From Pocillopora verrucosa (Eukaryota; Cnidaria; Anthozoa; Scleractinia; Pocilloporidae): 64,000 nt of DNA. The position numbers and the translations under genes were made by a program. Within the stretch, counting starts at the first letter, position 1. Every line of letters begins with the position of its first letter. The notes under the pieces are model-generated. The model had not been told where the DNA came from and did no database searches. It saw nothing but the letters and a program-made list of their open reading frames with translations. Positions 1 to 12,652 of the stretch are shown in pieces. The stretch lies in contig NC_089315.1 in NCBI RefSeq assembly GCF_036669915.1, positions 9,572,874 to 9,636,873 on the forward strand, given 5' to 3'.

Positions 1-975
1 ACTTGATTCTGTTGATCTTTTCAAAACTAATTATAGAAATAAGATTGGAAGCCTGTCGTGCCAAGCCTAGAATGATGGCCTATCAAACTGACTACCTCAC
101 AACTAGCTGGTGGCAGTGGTGGGTCTGTTTGCATAATTTTATTGACAATCTTTGGCCTATTACGTGTGGTATTAAGCATTCTTTTAAGTGCCTTCTCCTA
201 CAAACTTAACCAATACTCTGTCAAGCTCCATTGCTTGTCCTTACTTTATACACAAGATAATTAAGCTGTCAAGAACCTGCAAATGATATAACTGAAACTA
301 CTCAGGTTTTAAGTGGCTTTTGGCCTTGAATGAAGGATCTGGTGTTGCAAACCTGCAGATACTATGTATATGAGTTTAGGCACAGCTGCCAATTTTGCTC
401 TTGACTGGCTTGAGTTAATTTAATTAGTTTCATGTTTTTCACCTGAGTTGCAGGTTTTCAGCTCAGCCTGACATAGCTTGGTTGGTATGAACTAACCTTA
501 GGGAATTGCAGACATTCTATCCTGGGTAATGTCATTTTTATCAGATTATTAGCCCTTTAAGCCCTAACCTCAGTATACATATTCTTCATACTGTTCTCAA
601 AATAGTTCCTGAGGGGCTTTCAAGGAGAATTTGTTTCACAATCAAGAACTTCTTTAGATGTTGATCATTTCCTTTATTTTTGTGACCTTAAAGTGTGATT
701 TCTGGGGATGATATTGAAAGGAGAAATTAGATTCTAGTCACTCTTAAAGGTCAAAGGGTGAAGGTCCTTGGCAGATTCCTTCATTGCAGTAAACTCATAC
801 GCTGATCTTCCAATGTTCCAGAGCATAGAGTCTTTGATTCATTAGTTTTGATTTGTTTTTAGAAACAGGCAAACAAAAACAGACATCAAAATGATCACAG
901 TACAATGTGCAAAACATAGAATATAATCATGCTATAATTTATTTCCTATTTAATTCAACCATATTGATAATATCC
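1..975. other. Non-coding flank at left edge
   Basis: No exon with coding character was seen on either strand here. The stretch is AT-rich and contains one copy of dispersed repeat family A (about 550-770). Because the last visible exon of the death-domain gene ends with a splice donor at 996, this stretch is probably intron or 3' UTR of that gene, with the final exon or exons off the left edge or too small to recognise. Confidence 0.5.
550..770 (+). repeat. Dispersed repeat family A, copy 1
   Basis: About 210 bp, matching copies near 31605-31800 and 38094-38302 across almost the whole length. Shared landmarks are CAAGGAGAATTTG, then ATCATTTCCTTTATT, then a 3' end of the form CACTCTTA-GG-. 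The two ends are loosely inverted (CTTTAAGCCCTAA against TTAGGGGTTAA in better copies), which suggests a miniature inverted-repeat element. Confidence 0.7.
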
Positions 976-995
976 ACATCACCAAAATTCCATAC

Positions 996-3900
996 CTGGA
1001 AGGTATTCATCCAATAACACAATGACATCAGGTCGGCTAATTTCATGTAGTGCCCATATAAAATCTACAAGGGTCAGACTTGGATTGGAACCTCCAAGAC
1101 GACAAATCAATGCCTCTGTGGGACTTTGGTTTACCTCCATAGAGGGTAAAAGATCATCCAAAATTTCTTTCTTAATCTTTAATCGGTTTCCAAGATTTCT
1201 CAATCCAGAGACTGTGGTAGTGCGATTTATCTGATTGAGTAAGTCACACACCTTCTCCATGACTTCAACATCTGCAACCAACTCTTTTATCACAGAACTT
1301 TCTGTAACTACAAGGATAACAATAATCAACATGATCGCCTTAAAATTATTAATAGAAATAAACACAAATCCCACATCACTCTAACTAAGTAACAAAAATT
1401 TCAAAAGTGAATAAGTTAACAACAATAATATTGAAACAACACACTAAATTCAAAACTGTCCAACCCTTGCATTTTCCAGTTATTATACAGCCCTTTAGCA
1501 GACACATGAAAAGTGATGAGGGTAAAGAGAAAAATCAAATTTTCCAAACTAACATCATACAAATTGTATGGCAGACAGTAAGGGGAATTACTAGTGAGAT
1601 CTTGGGATTGAAAGTGTTAAAGGTATATAAAAACAAAATCTAAAGAAGCCAATGAGAACTCAGAGCAAATTGCCTGAGCAGGGTAGACACAAGAGAACAA
1701 GTCGTGATTGCAATTGGTTTGGGTTTTGAATCTGATTACCTGAGAAAGTGGTGGGAGTTTTCTGAGCCAGTCACACAGTGAAGTAAAGCAAAAGCAAAGT
1801 ATTACTGCTGTTTTGCATTTGACATATTAACTTGAAATTTGCTCCATTCAGAACTTACCCTTGGTGCTCTTTTCAATTGCTTTGATCACATCATGTCTTT
1901 TCAAAGCTTTCAGATGATTGATCAATTCACCAATGGTTAATTTGGGGCTTTGAACTGTTACAATTTCAAACACCTTCTCTGTTGGATTGCCAGCAGTGCA
2001 ATTTTCAAACATCCTGAAAATTCTTCTTGGTATGTTCAATTTAGGAGCCAAATCTGACCATTTTTTAACTCCAGATTTCTGAATATCTAGCAGGTAGGCA
2101 AGTTCACCAATGATATCAGGATCAGTGTCGAACAGGCTGGAAACCAATGTTTTATCATTCAGTGCCAATGGATCACCTGAAAACAAAGATGTGATAGATT
2201 GTCAAATGAATTTTATGAATTTATTTTTTAAAATCTATGATATACATGTAATACGAATGGTAAAACCCAATAAATATTGATCTACAAAAATTAGCTACTA
2301 GAGACAATCAAGATGTTTAACTAAAAATATATTTGTCATGGGTCACCACCTCAGGATGGGTATGTAAATAAATTAAGTTTATCAAATTATAAATAATAAA
2401 CAATAATTATGTTAATTTGCTCTCTCAATAAAAGTATTAAATTAAAGAAAATAAATGTTATAAGTTGTTATTTATAGTATACTTTATTCAACTAGCCACT
2501 TCAAACAAACCCACATTTTTCATGTTGTACAAGCAAGTTGATAACATCATGCCTCTCAATTTTCCTTAGCCCAACTTTGAGACAACCAATTGTGACATCT
2601 GGGTCAGCAGTTTGCAAATATTCAAACATCAGCTCGGTAGGACTGAAGACTGGTTGAAATTCAAACCTCTGGTACTCTTGTTCTGAGATGCCAAAATGTT
2701 CAGCAAGGTGTTTCCAGTATTTGCAAAGGCCATATTTATACTCTTTGTCCAAACTTCGACACAGAGCCTCCAAAAGCTCCAGACAACTTTGTAAGGTCTC
2801 TTTAAGCGGGTCAGCTATTTGTAAATTGATAACAAAAGAAAATTAACATATAAATATGGACTCTCAATCGTTGTCAAAAATACAACAAATTGTTAATTTT
2901 ATGAATGTGTGACTGCATGTAGTTTCAGAATTACTAATTGTAAAAAGTTAAAAGTGGAAGATTGTCACTGACACATGAAAGCTTCATAATTTTTAGATAC
3001 ATTTAAGGCATCTCATATAAATAAGCCTCCCAATCAAAAATTTTGATTATGGTTATTATGATCAATTATGTGATTGGTGGATTTAGCTGAGTGGACTTAT
3101 TATGATTGGCTGCTTCAACTGTTCGATTACAGGTATCCAATTACAGGCAACCGCCTGATTACACTGCCTGACAACAACTATACAAAATGATTAGTGAAAA
3201 ATAAAGCAGCTAATGCACCAATCACATTTGAGGAAATTGTAACAGTTGTGATTAAGACTTTATTTGGTCCCTTTGTGTCTTAATACCTGCATCTAAACAT
3301 ATTTGTGCATCTGGATATTAAACAAGCTATCATTACCTAAGTTACATGTCTTTTTAGTTCCAGTTGACACAGAGATGGAGCGCTTCACTTCAGGATGCTC
3401 TTCTTTCTTTGGGTGACAAGACCCTGATAAGCTTTGTTTCCTTCCTTCACCATGAGCTCCTTCAGGCAACTCATTGTACCTTCCATTTTGGAAAAGAAAA
3501 ACACTTTCATGGTTGTTTAGGTCAGTAGATGCTTCTTGGGCCTCAAGGCCTGTCTGAGGTAATGGGGGTTTTGGGTATTCTGGACCTCCGGGCTCTGCTG
3601 GAGCCAGTGGAATCTCTGCTGGGTTCCTCTGGATTTCTGTTGTTACTTGAGGTACCTGAGGTACCACGGCAGTTAAAAGAGGTACAGGTTTTTCCTCATT
3701 CTGCATTGTTGTTGCTCCCTGGCATTCCTGGGGTACTGATGCTTTGGTAACTGACACCTCCTGGTTTTCCAGGATTACTTGTGCTACCTGCTCCTCTCCT
3801 TCTTCCTCTGACCCATGAACTTGCTCATCTGCTGGTCCTCCTTCAACTTCTTCCTCTGAGCCTCCTGTCCATGTTTCAGGGCTTAGTTCAGGTGCTGAAT

Positions 3901-6900
3901 GTTCTCCTGCAGGCTGATTTTCATTATCAGCAGATGGCAAATATACCGGCACATATACAACTCTGTTGGGATCTAAACTTTTGCCCAAAGATCTACAGGA
4001 GTTTTCAATTGGGGAGGCCTTTTCATCTGAAAAATAGTCAAATTGACAATGTGAAGCCACATTGCTCAGTATGAATTTCACTTAAGGGATAATTATCTGT
4101 CTAGACCTTACTACTAAATGTTCCATGAAAGCCACTAAAACTAAAAAAGTACAAAAATGAGAATGTAAAATGATTCCAATGGCTTACTATAATTTGTGAA
4201 ATGAAATGAAATGAAAGTCTGTAATTTGTGAAATGGAAATATGCTAATAAGGTAAGTGTCATTATGCATTTGAGTTATTCATCGATAATTTACATTGATT
4301 ACACCTGATAGACAGTACTGTTATAGTGTCGACTTACATTTCAAATTTCCCTTGTGCTCTATGGCCTAAACAACACATTGAGTTATTCACGAATGTAGTG
4401 GAGATTTTGCAAAGTTCACCAGGCAGATTTTGCAAATCATTAGCATATTTTTCATTTGGCAGATTTAAATCTGTGACTAGCAAAATGGAAATATGCTAAT
4501 GATTTGCAAAATAGAAATCTGAAAGCCATTTTGATGATGTGAAGTTAAGTGGAGTATTTAAGTTTTGAGCAGTAAATCTGGTTCTGAAAATTGTGTTTTT
4601 GCTCTAGGCTGCAATTCAAGGATTAAGGTTGATGTCTCCTGCATTCAGTTCTAAAAGACATTGCCTAATTTATAACAGTAACTAATTTAAAATTGCTTTG
4701 ATTGAGATGAGGGCCAAATTGTTTTAGCAGTTCACATTCATGAGACAGATTCTTTTTTTGGTCTTTTCAGATGCAAACCAGAGGGAACCAAGCTGGTCCA
4801 ATCACAGCCATGGAATTCCATCCAATCACAGCTGAGCACAACAGCATAATTAGGTGATGCATACTCAAGTGACCTCATCCCCTGAAGACCACTAATAGTA
4901 TGCAGTCAAAATGTTGTGATCTACATCCTGAGTGACCATATTGTGAGACAAACAATCATATTTCTCTTTTTAAAAGTGTTGTTTACCACAATGACAAACC
5001 ACAACTGTTTAATGCATACTATTTTGGAAGTGACAATCTCTAGGTTCAGTTATAGTGCTGTAGCCATGCCTAAACTGATCTTCTTTCAGGGATCAATTCA
5101 AAATTTCCTAATAGGCTCCCCTGTTCCTTTCACTTTATGGAAGACATCACCCTTTGCTGGCAACAAGCAATTTCAGAGATGTAAATCACAGAGAAAATCT
5201 AAAATTTGGAAATGTGACTTTGTTATAGAGTTTTTTTTTACCAAGACTTTCACTCAACAAAACGAGCACTGTGATTGGTTCTTGGTCACGTAGCCCTGAT
5301 CAAATTCAAATATATCTCTACAGGGATACAATTGTACAAAGTAAGTTGAGATAAAGGTGTGTCTTAATTTCTGTATTACCTTTACTATTTTTGCCTGACT
5401 CCTCTTTTTTCTTACCTGACTCACCCTGGTGAAAAACCTCACAGGATCTTTGAGGATCTTCAAGGATTGACAAAGACCTGCCAAAGATCCTTAAGGACAA
5501 GGATCTTTAAAAGATCTTTAAAGGATCTGTAAAAGATCCTCAAAGATCTTTGTAAGCAAAAACGTTTGTTAAGATCCTCAAGGATTTGATAAAGATCCTC
5601 AAAGGATATTACAAAGATCCTCATAAGGATCCTCGCAAAGTTCTTTTCAAGGATCTTTCAAGATCCTCGAGGATTTAATGAGGATCTTTTAAAGACCTTC
5701 CAAAGATCCTTTCAAGGATCCTATTAAGATCTTTGCAAGGATCCTTAAGGATTTGATCAGGATCTTACAAGGATCCTACTCAAGATCTTTGCAAGATCTT
5801 TTCAAGGATCCTTCAAGATCCTCAAGGATTTAATGAGGATCTTTTAAAGACCTACAAAAGATCCTTTCAAGGATCCTGTAAAGATCTTTGCCAGGATCCT
5901 TAGGAATTTGATCAGGATCTTACAAGGATCCTTAAGTCAAGATCTTTGCAGGATCTTTTCAAGGATCCTTCAGGATTCTCAAGGATTTAATGAGGATCTT
6001 TTAAAGACCTTCAAAAGAACCTTTTAGGGATCCTGCTAAGATCTTTGCTAAGATCCTTAAGAATTTGATTAGGAGTTACAAGGATCCTAGTCAAGATCTT
6101 TGCATGATCTGTTCTACAATCCTTCAAGATCCTCAAGGAATTGAAAAGGATCTTCCAAATACGAACATTTCTCTGCCATGCGTGTTAAATTATAAAGTAA
6201 ACTACGTTCTTGCTGTCTTGTTATTTGCTTGTTATGAACGTTTCTCTGCCGTGCGTATCGAATTATAAAGTGAACTGTGTTCTTTCTGTTTATATATTCT
6301 ACAAAAATGAACTGTGTTCTTTCTGTTTTCATACTTTACGAATGTTTCTCCGTCATGTTGTTTAAATAGGAAAGGAAAGAAACCAGGGACGAAACTTCGA
6401 AACTTTAACTTATTGGCGACTACTTGTTAATGTCAATTGGTGTTTATTTAAATGTTAATAAAGATAGACATTCACAAAAAAAAAAGGGCTCCTTTAGGAG
6501 CCACAAACTCATAAAAGTCAATGACCAACAGATGAACGTAACTTCTCCTTTACATAAACTAAGACTGGGGGCTAATCGTCCAGGGACTGGGGGCTAATTG
6601 TCCAAAGACTGGGGGCTAATCGTCCAGAGACTGGGGGCTAATCGTCTGAGGCTAATTGTCCAGGGGGCGAGTTGTCTGACATTCGTTTCTGAAGAAGGTG
6701 TGAATTTACTTGGTTCTGTGTAACCAACTTAAAAAGCTCTTTTAGAGGTTGTCATATGAATTCCCGAAAACACTTATTTTGTACCTCAGGATGTATTAGT
6801 TCAATTAATCTGAAGTTTTCAGGGCTGTATCCTCTTACTGAGTTGAGTTGGATAAGCGGACAGTTTCTCTATAAGCTGAATTTTAAGTAAGATATTGTGG

Positions 6901-9900
6901 AATAACTCACCTAATAATCTCGGTGAACTTTGAACGGGCACTGTGCCCATAATATAAACGACTCCAAAAGTTCCTCAGCTCATCCAAAAGAACGACCCTA
7001 GTATTTTGTTTTGACACTAAAAACACTTGATTTCATGCAATCTTTGTGCAGTTATCTTTTCTCAAGTATACCTAGGTTTTTCACACCATGTGGTGGACAA
7101 ATTGATCTGATGTCAAATAACAAATTAGGGCAACATATTAGTTATATTCAGTATGTGTGATTCCTAAGCTTTCCTTTGGTATATAGGTTAATATGGTTCA
7201 GAAATATAGTCATTGAAGTAGTCTTGTTTGCCTTTTTTTCATGTTTACCCCCTCTGTAAGAGTAGTCTGAGTCTGGTCATAGTCGAGTCCTAGACAAGTT
7301 TAACACGTCTATTTTGGTCTTCTTATCTTTGAGCTGGACTGTTGCCAGATTTTATGGAAAATGAAAATCTTAGTACTAACCTAAAGTCTGAACAGAAATA
7401 GTGTAGAAGTAGTCCTACTAGAAGAGGATGGGTAATTCTCGTTTAGCAATAAAAAAAAGTTTTATCTTCATTTTTTTATATTTGGTTCAATTTTTCTTTT
7501 TAACTTAGTATGAGGATTTAAGTATGCTTATTTTCTTGTCAAAATTTCGAAGGTTCTTTAACATTCTTGCTAAGATCTTCAAAAGATCTTTCAATTTATT
7601 GCCAAGATCTTTAAGGGTCTTTTATTTTCTTTCCAAGATCTTTAAGGATCTTCAAAATTTTCAAAAAGATCCTTGAAGATCTTGGCAAGAAAATGAGAGA
7701 TCCTCAAAGATCTTAACAAGAATTTGGAAGATCCTCAAAGAATTTTCAAAGATCTTTAAAGGATCTTCAAAGTTCATGTAAAGATCTTTGAAGATCCAGA
7801 CAAGATCTTCAAGGATCTTGACAGGAAAATGAAAGATCCTTAAAGATCTTGTCAAGAAAGTCAAAGATCCTCAAAGATCTTGGCAAGAAATTAAAAGATC
7901 CTTGAAGATCTTGGCAAGAAAATGAAAGATCCTTGAAGATCTTGGCAAGAAAATGAAAGATCCTTGAAGATCTTGGCAAGAAAATGAAAGATCCTTGAAG
8001 ATCTTGGCAAGAAAATGAAGGATCCTTGAAGATCTTAACAAGAATTTTGAAGATCCTCATGAAGATCCTCAAGAGGATCCTCAAAGGTCCTCATGAAGAT
8101 CTTGTAAGATCCTTAAAGATCCTTGAAAGATTTTCACCAGGGCAGCCTGGTCGGTTGCACATGGTATTGTTCTCAAATCCTCATTACCATTGTTGTCATT
8201 AGTTGACTGAAAACCTGCCACAAACTTATCTGAGGCTGAAGGTGTGACTGCAGGCTGAGGGAAACTATAAATGCCAGTCTTTTCATTTCCCTCTGATCTT
8301 TCTTTTCTCTTTGGATCTAAAAATGGATAAATCCCACCTACTGCACCAACCAGCCTTTCAGCTTCTTTCACATCACATCTCTGAATTGCTGTTGAAGTAA
8401 TTATAAGCCCTTTAACTCCCAAGATCTGATTGTTAATTCTTCCCTCTAGCTGCTACACATTTCTGAGTTAGTGAAAAGAATTAAGTGTTGGATGAAGATA
8501 ACAACTTCTACTTGATGACTTCGGGTATTCTTATTACCTGTTTGCTAGGTAATATATGGATATTTTAGGGAGAAGTTACATTTTAATCACTTCTAAGGGT
8601 TAAAGGGTTAATGTGGTTCAATTGCTTTGGACAGAGCTAGAAACACTGGTAAATTTCCCTCTAGCATCTGATATGAAACAACAAGTTTGTTGTTATAAAA
8701 CAGTATCAAAATGCTTTTACAAAGTCCCACTACAATACTTACAACTTCTGAAAGTCTAGAAATTTCCAAGATAACATCTTAAGACTATGAATGAGATTGA
8801 GAACAGTCTCTTAAACTGGTGTAAAAATGACATATTAGCTAGTCTATGTTAGTTTCTATGTCACCCAGGGGTTCCAATAACTTATGTCATAAGCACATGA
8901 AAATGATTTGTTATATTGCTGACAGCCCTCGTGGGCAATATGAAGCAAATCCTGATTGGCAACCCAAGCAGGCAAGATGGGTCTATCTTACCTGCTCTGG
9001 ATGGTCTGCTTAGATCCTATGCAAGAGAAACATTGTGTGGAGTGAACTTACAAAGATTGTAATTTTTGGACCATGTTATCAGTGATAGAGTTGCAAAAAG
9101 CAGTAGAAGACAGTGAAAACAAAGAAATCATAAATGACTCATGGGTTCATTGAGCCACAAACACAGTTGGCTTTCTTTCTAAGCTCTCAAAATAAGCAAG
9201 TCAATGAAGCATATGCAATAGGCCGCTTTTTCCCCAAGGGGGGATCTAGGGGCATGCTAAACAGATGGCAATATGCTTATAGACTGCAGGTAACTGCTGC
9301 TTTTATCAAAACCACTGATGTCACCCTTCCTATGAATTTGCCTCTCGAAGTTGAATTATTTTTTGTCAGGGTATTAACAAATGAACAAGTAGCCTGAGTG
9401 CATGGTATCTATTTTTGATTTGATCAGACATAAAAAAGTTGTTCACTGTAGGACAGCATAATTGATGTTCCATTGACAATTGGGAGGTATGCTTGACCCA
9501 CACATTCAGATATTAGAAGTACCGGTACATAGTGCTAAAGGAGTTGAAACATTCCAGTATTCAAAAGCTATTTCAAAGAATTAAAAATCAAAGAATTTTC
9601 AAAGAATCAAAGATCACAAAACAGAATGATCACAAGCTAACATGGAAATTCAAAGAAGAAATTCATCAAAGTCAGCGATGTACAAATGCCCTGAGAAATG
9701 GTGTCGAGCTTTTGAATAGATGTATGATAGAAACTGCAAGACACAAATCATCCTAGGAGAGAATGAACACCTCAAAATTCCCCAGGTTAAACATTCTGGG
9801 CCGGAGGAAGTTTCATTAGGGCCAATTTTTTAACTTTTTAACCATCTGAAAGCAGTAGAAATAATACTTTACATTTTCACGCAAAACATGATGAACTTAT

Positions 9901-10744
9901 TACCTGTTTCTAACCTGCTCTCGACAAAAACTGGCGAAGGCTGTCCTCTGTCAAAGTTCAGCACCCCTGCAAACATCACACCTTTGAGAATGATGGCTCC
10001 AAAAGGAATATCGTTCTTTGGAAATTCATTTTCGTTGAGGAAGCGCTTTTTCTCATCATTTTGCAAGAAGTACCTCGAAAATCGCGCCTGATTTTTACAG
10101 GTTAGGACTGTGTCAAACGGCAGAAGATGGTAGACCTTGGTTCCAAACTCAGGATTACCTTGCAGTTGGAATGCCTTTTTCCCGCAAGTGGCCAGCGTAA
10201 ATAGTACACACCGTAGGTCATTTGTTGCCATCCATGCAGACGAATTTCCGCCTTGTATTTCGGCAACTTCTAAAGCACGACTCAACAAGTTGCTCTTACT
10301 GAAGATACTTTGTCTCTTTTTTTGCCCGGGAAGGGCTATAAAAATCATCCCATCTGATTCAACGATGTCGTCGAGTGCTCGGCACAACTCACCGCCCTCT
10401 TTTATAGGACTCAAGGTCTTGCGTTCGAGCTTTCTTCCGTCTCTTGCCCGAGCAAATTCGGCCACGATCTTCACGGAGCGGCCTGAATTGTTCTCACAGG
10501 CTTCGATCTGGGTCTTTTTCAAGACTTCGGCACTTGCAACCAAGAAATACCTCGACGCACGCTCTGAAATCGAAGTTTTCCCCGAGGAAGTGGAAGAAAG
10601 AATTTTAGGGATGCTGGTAACAGGGAAATGTACAAGACAGCTAGGTCCCAAATATTTGAGTGTTTCATGCCCCTTTGTTTCTTCTACAAGCCGGCAGACT
10701 GCTAATACGGCGTCACTCCAACACCCCTCCGACGCAGAAGCCAT
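996..10744 (-). CDS. Multi-death-domain protein, 3' end not seen
   Basis: Six exons on the minus strand: 10744-9904 (ATG start), 8388-8188, 4026-3337, 2814-2515, 2176-1859 and 1307-996, giving about 887 residues before a final donor. Every internal junction is phase 1. Exon 1 encodes about 280 residues that I do not recognise. Exons 2-3 are a low-complexity linker rich in Glu, Pro and Gln. Each of the last three exons carries one death domain, shown by the helix-2 pattern WKHLAEHFGIS in the first and by the C-terminal pattern TIG-LK-L-RHDVI in the first two; the third is more diverged (LTLVDFIWAL, RPDVIVLL). Death domains pair with each other in apoptosis and NF-kB/Toll-type signalling, so a cytoplasmic adaptor role is inferred. 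No membrane segment or signal peptide was seen. The donors of exon 2 (8188) and of the first death-domain exon (2515) are the least certain. The gene could extend beyond the left edge. Confidence 0.75.
4082..5480. other. Intron 2 of the death-domain gene, right part
   Basis: No exon was seen here. A short duplicated motif (AATGGAAATATGCTAAT) occurs near 4232 and 4484. The rest is ordinary AT-rich sequence leading into the GATC-rich repeat block. Confidence 0.5.
5440..6150. repeat. GATCCT/GATCTT tandem array with ~156-bp higher-order unit
   Basis: The block is built from closely spaced GATCCT, GATCTT and AAGGATC motifs every 10-15 bases. On top of that there is a higher-order repeat: the marker GGATTTAATGAGGATCTTTT begins at 5671, 5826 and 5983, a period of about 156 bases, with partial copies on both sides. 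It lies in intron 2 of the death-domain gene. Copies differ by point changes and small indels, so it is not a recent expansion. Confidence 0.9.
6562..6662. repeat. Short tandem repeat, ~20-bp unit
   Basis: Four to five head-to-tail copies of a unit close to GACTGGGGGCTAATCGTCCA, the last ones shortened. It lies between the two GATC-rich blocks in the same intron. Confidence 0.9.
6663..7555. other. Intron stretch without recognisable content
   Basis: Nothing with coding or structural character was seen between the 20-bp repeats and the second GATC-rich array. Confidence 0.5.
7556..8140. repeat. Second GATC-rich tandem array, ~36-bp unit
   Basis: Four near-identical copies of a unit starting GATCCTTGAAGATCTTGGCA and ending AAGAAAATGAAA run across about 7890-8035, with more diverged copies on both sides. 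The motif vocabulary is the same as the 5.4-6.2 kb block but the unit differs. Minus-strand open frames here (repeated DLSFSCQDLQGSF) are a by-product of the repeat. The array ends about 50 bases from the donor of exon 2 of the death-domain gene. Confidence 0.9.
8402..8612 (-). repeat. Dispersed repeat family B (MITE-like), copy 1
   Basis: About 210 bp with inverted ends: CCCTTTAACTCCCAAGATCT at the left and TTCTAAGGGTTAAAGGGTTA at the right. Related copies are near 20296, 32876 and 40478. It lies in intron 1 of the death-domain gene, about 14 bases upstream of the exon 2 acceptor, so it may supply part of the polypyrimidine or branch region. Confidence 0.75.
8613..9903. other. Intron 1 of the death-domain gene
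   Basis: A short open frame at 9134-9397 has no recognisable motif and is not counted as an exon. Nothing else was seen. Confidence 0.5.
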
Positions 10745-12136
10745 ATTTGAGTATACTAAGAATTGCAGTTTGCGAAAACTACAAAATGGTGTTCTGAGAG
10801 GTTGCCTCGATTCAGTGACTTCCGGGAAAATTCCCGCCAGTGTTTATTTTAACTCATCACGCAATCCTGTGACGTACGTATCTATGGTAACAAGGGGCGG
10901 AAGAGGGAAGACTAATAGGGTGCGTAGAAAACTTTCTGAAAATTTCTCCGACAATTTATCGCCTTAAATCTGCAAAAAAAGTGACTTACCTCGTTTGGGA
11001 GATAATCAAGCTCAAGTTAATCAGTGAAACTAACACCTCTCCGAGAGAAGTTTACTTTCCCTTTGCAAGCGACATTTTGAAGGCATAGCTTCATAGTAAC
11101 CCTTAAAATAACAAATTAAAACTATTGTAATGACAAAAAGCTACAATTTCAAATCTGTTTAATTTATGGTAAATACCCGATCAAACTAAAATGCGACGAT
11201 TTTGTGGCGAAAACAGGCAAAAGAAACTGGTGGGAACCCTATATATGAACCTGGAACTTTTAAACTTCGTGTTGGCGTATGGACACCCTGCCATTGGATG
11301 TCTGATAGGCTTAACACTAATTTGAAAACGATAACTTGATTGTGTGGCTCGTAACTAGCTGAATAGACTTGTCCTAAAGAGACCTTTATTCATACATGAG
11401 CACTGGAAAACAGAGTATTTAAAGCGTTTAGGAGAGTTTTTATATCAAATCGCAATCAGATCTTCCCTGAAGTGAAGGTTGTCTCTTATGGTGAAATCAG
11501 CGCACCAGTCATTTGAATGGAATTTGGCCCGTCCTGATTACAAGAGTCTTTTTACTATCGGCAAGCAGTCTCCAGGAACTGAGCCTGCCTTTGTGAGTCT
11601 CATAATGTTACTGAGTTAACAATAATTGTAACCATGCATTTCAAAACGACCCATGATGGGATGAGTTTTTTTTCTTATTACCTGCTTCAAAAGATATCCC
11701 ATTCCTGATTGGTCAATTACGAATGCAAAATTCCCTTGTGGACGAATGTAAACTTAAATGATGACAGAAAGAGAAGTTTTTATTTTTCATTACCACGTCC
11801 TAGGTGAAACTGGATCATAGAGAACATTATCAGTAAATATACAAGGTCGTTCAGACAAAACCAGAGCTTGATACGCGAAGATCATAATAAGGTTTATAGG
11901 TTTTGTAAGCAATTAACTCAAGACTAGTGTCAATCCTAATTTTGAAAAAAGAAGTTCATTTCTCCCAGCCGCTTGACGGGACAAAAATCTTGAGCATTAG
12001 TTTGTCGCAATTTTGTGTGGAATCATTAACTTCTTCGACTTCTCCGATCCTTGATTCGTGTGCGTCAACAGTCCTGTTACACTCACGCCTTTTTGTATAC
12101 TTAATCTTAATGTTTTGGAGTTGCCATGGAATTATT
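10745..12136. other. Intergenic region, probable promoter of the death-domain gene
   Basis: This lies upstream of the minus-strand ATG at 10744 and downstream of the minus-strand gene at 12.1-13.2 kb. The long plus-strand open frame running from 10137 into this region is antisense to exon 1 and is not taken as a gene. No element was recognised. Confidence 0.4.
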
Positions 12137-12643
12137 TCACATTTTGCCAAAATGTTTGATTGATGAAGGTAGTAGTGGCAATCGTAAATGGGGGACAGAA
12201 TATGGGAAAAATTCTTGCTTCATCGGCGGGAAATCAAGTTTAAGCTTCTCTCTGTTCTGCTTATTTCTACGACTCATTTCCTCTCCCACAATCACAAAAG
12301 GCTTAAGTACGGGTCCCAAGTCGTAACATGACATCACCTGTCCTCGTAAAAGCTTTTTCGATCGCTGCTCTTTTCTCACAGGTGTAGCTAACTTCGGCAC
12401 TGTCCTAGCTTTCTTTTCTTGTTTGTTTGATAGACTTTCTTGAACTGTTAATTCCTTAGCTCTTGCTACCCCTGCCATCAAGATCTTATGACTTGGCATC
12501 AAAGCAACGAGTTTCTCTTTGGCATGATCTTCATTAAAATTGTTTATTTCTTGTACCTGGTGTAGAATTTCCCTCAGGTTTAAGCAATCCACTTTTGGCT
12601 GCTGATACTTTGAATAAAATCGCTCATCATTTACCCCTCGCAT
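12137..12643 (-). CDS. Unrecognised basic protein, downstream half
   Basis: The 168-residue frame is in the same phase as the open frame just upstream and is separated from it only by TGA-GAA-TTC-AAA. It is Lys/Arg-rich, with a predicted amphipathic stretch near the start (LREILHQVQEINNF) and a basic KQEKKARTVPKLATPVRKE segment. I recognise no family. It is most simply the C-terminal half of one protein of about 330 residues interrupted by a stop. Alternatives are a second cistron starting at this ATG, or an exon joined by splicing I could not place. Confidence 0.45.
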   Translation of the reverse strand: MRGVNDERFYSKYQQPKVDCLNLREILHQVQEINNFNEDHAKEKLVALMPSHKILMAGVARAKELTVQESLSNKQEKKARTVPKLATPVRKEQRSKKLLRGQVMSCYDLGPVLKPFVIVGEEMSRRNKQNREKLKLDFPPMKQEFFPYSVPHLRLPLLPSSIKHFGKM

Positions 12644-12652
12644 TTTGAATTC

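Noticed and set aside
3529..4074. Plus-strand Leu/Pro-rich open frames
   Set aside because: Shadow of the acidic Pro-rich linker exon on the minus strand.
6562..6662. CRISPR-like spaced repeats
   Set aside because: Units are head-to-tail without unique spacers, and the host is eukaryotic.
7661..8084. Minus-strand repetitive protein (DLSFSCQDLQGSF repeats)
   Set aside because: A direct product of the 36-base tandem array; no start or splice context.
9134..9397. Possible extra exon or small gene on the plus strand
   Set aside because: No recognisable motif and no good splice signals; lies in an intron of the minus-strand gene.
10137..10967. Long plus-strand open frame of 276 codons
   Set aside because: It is antisense to the well supported first exon of the death-domain gene and has no motif or splice context of its own.
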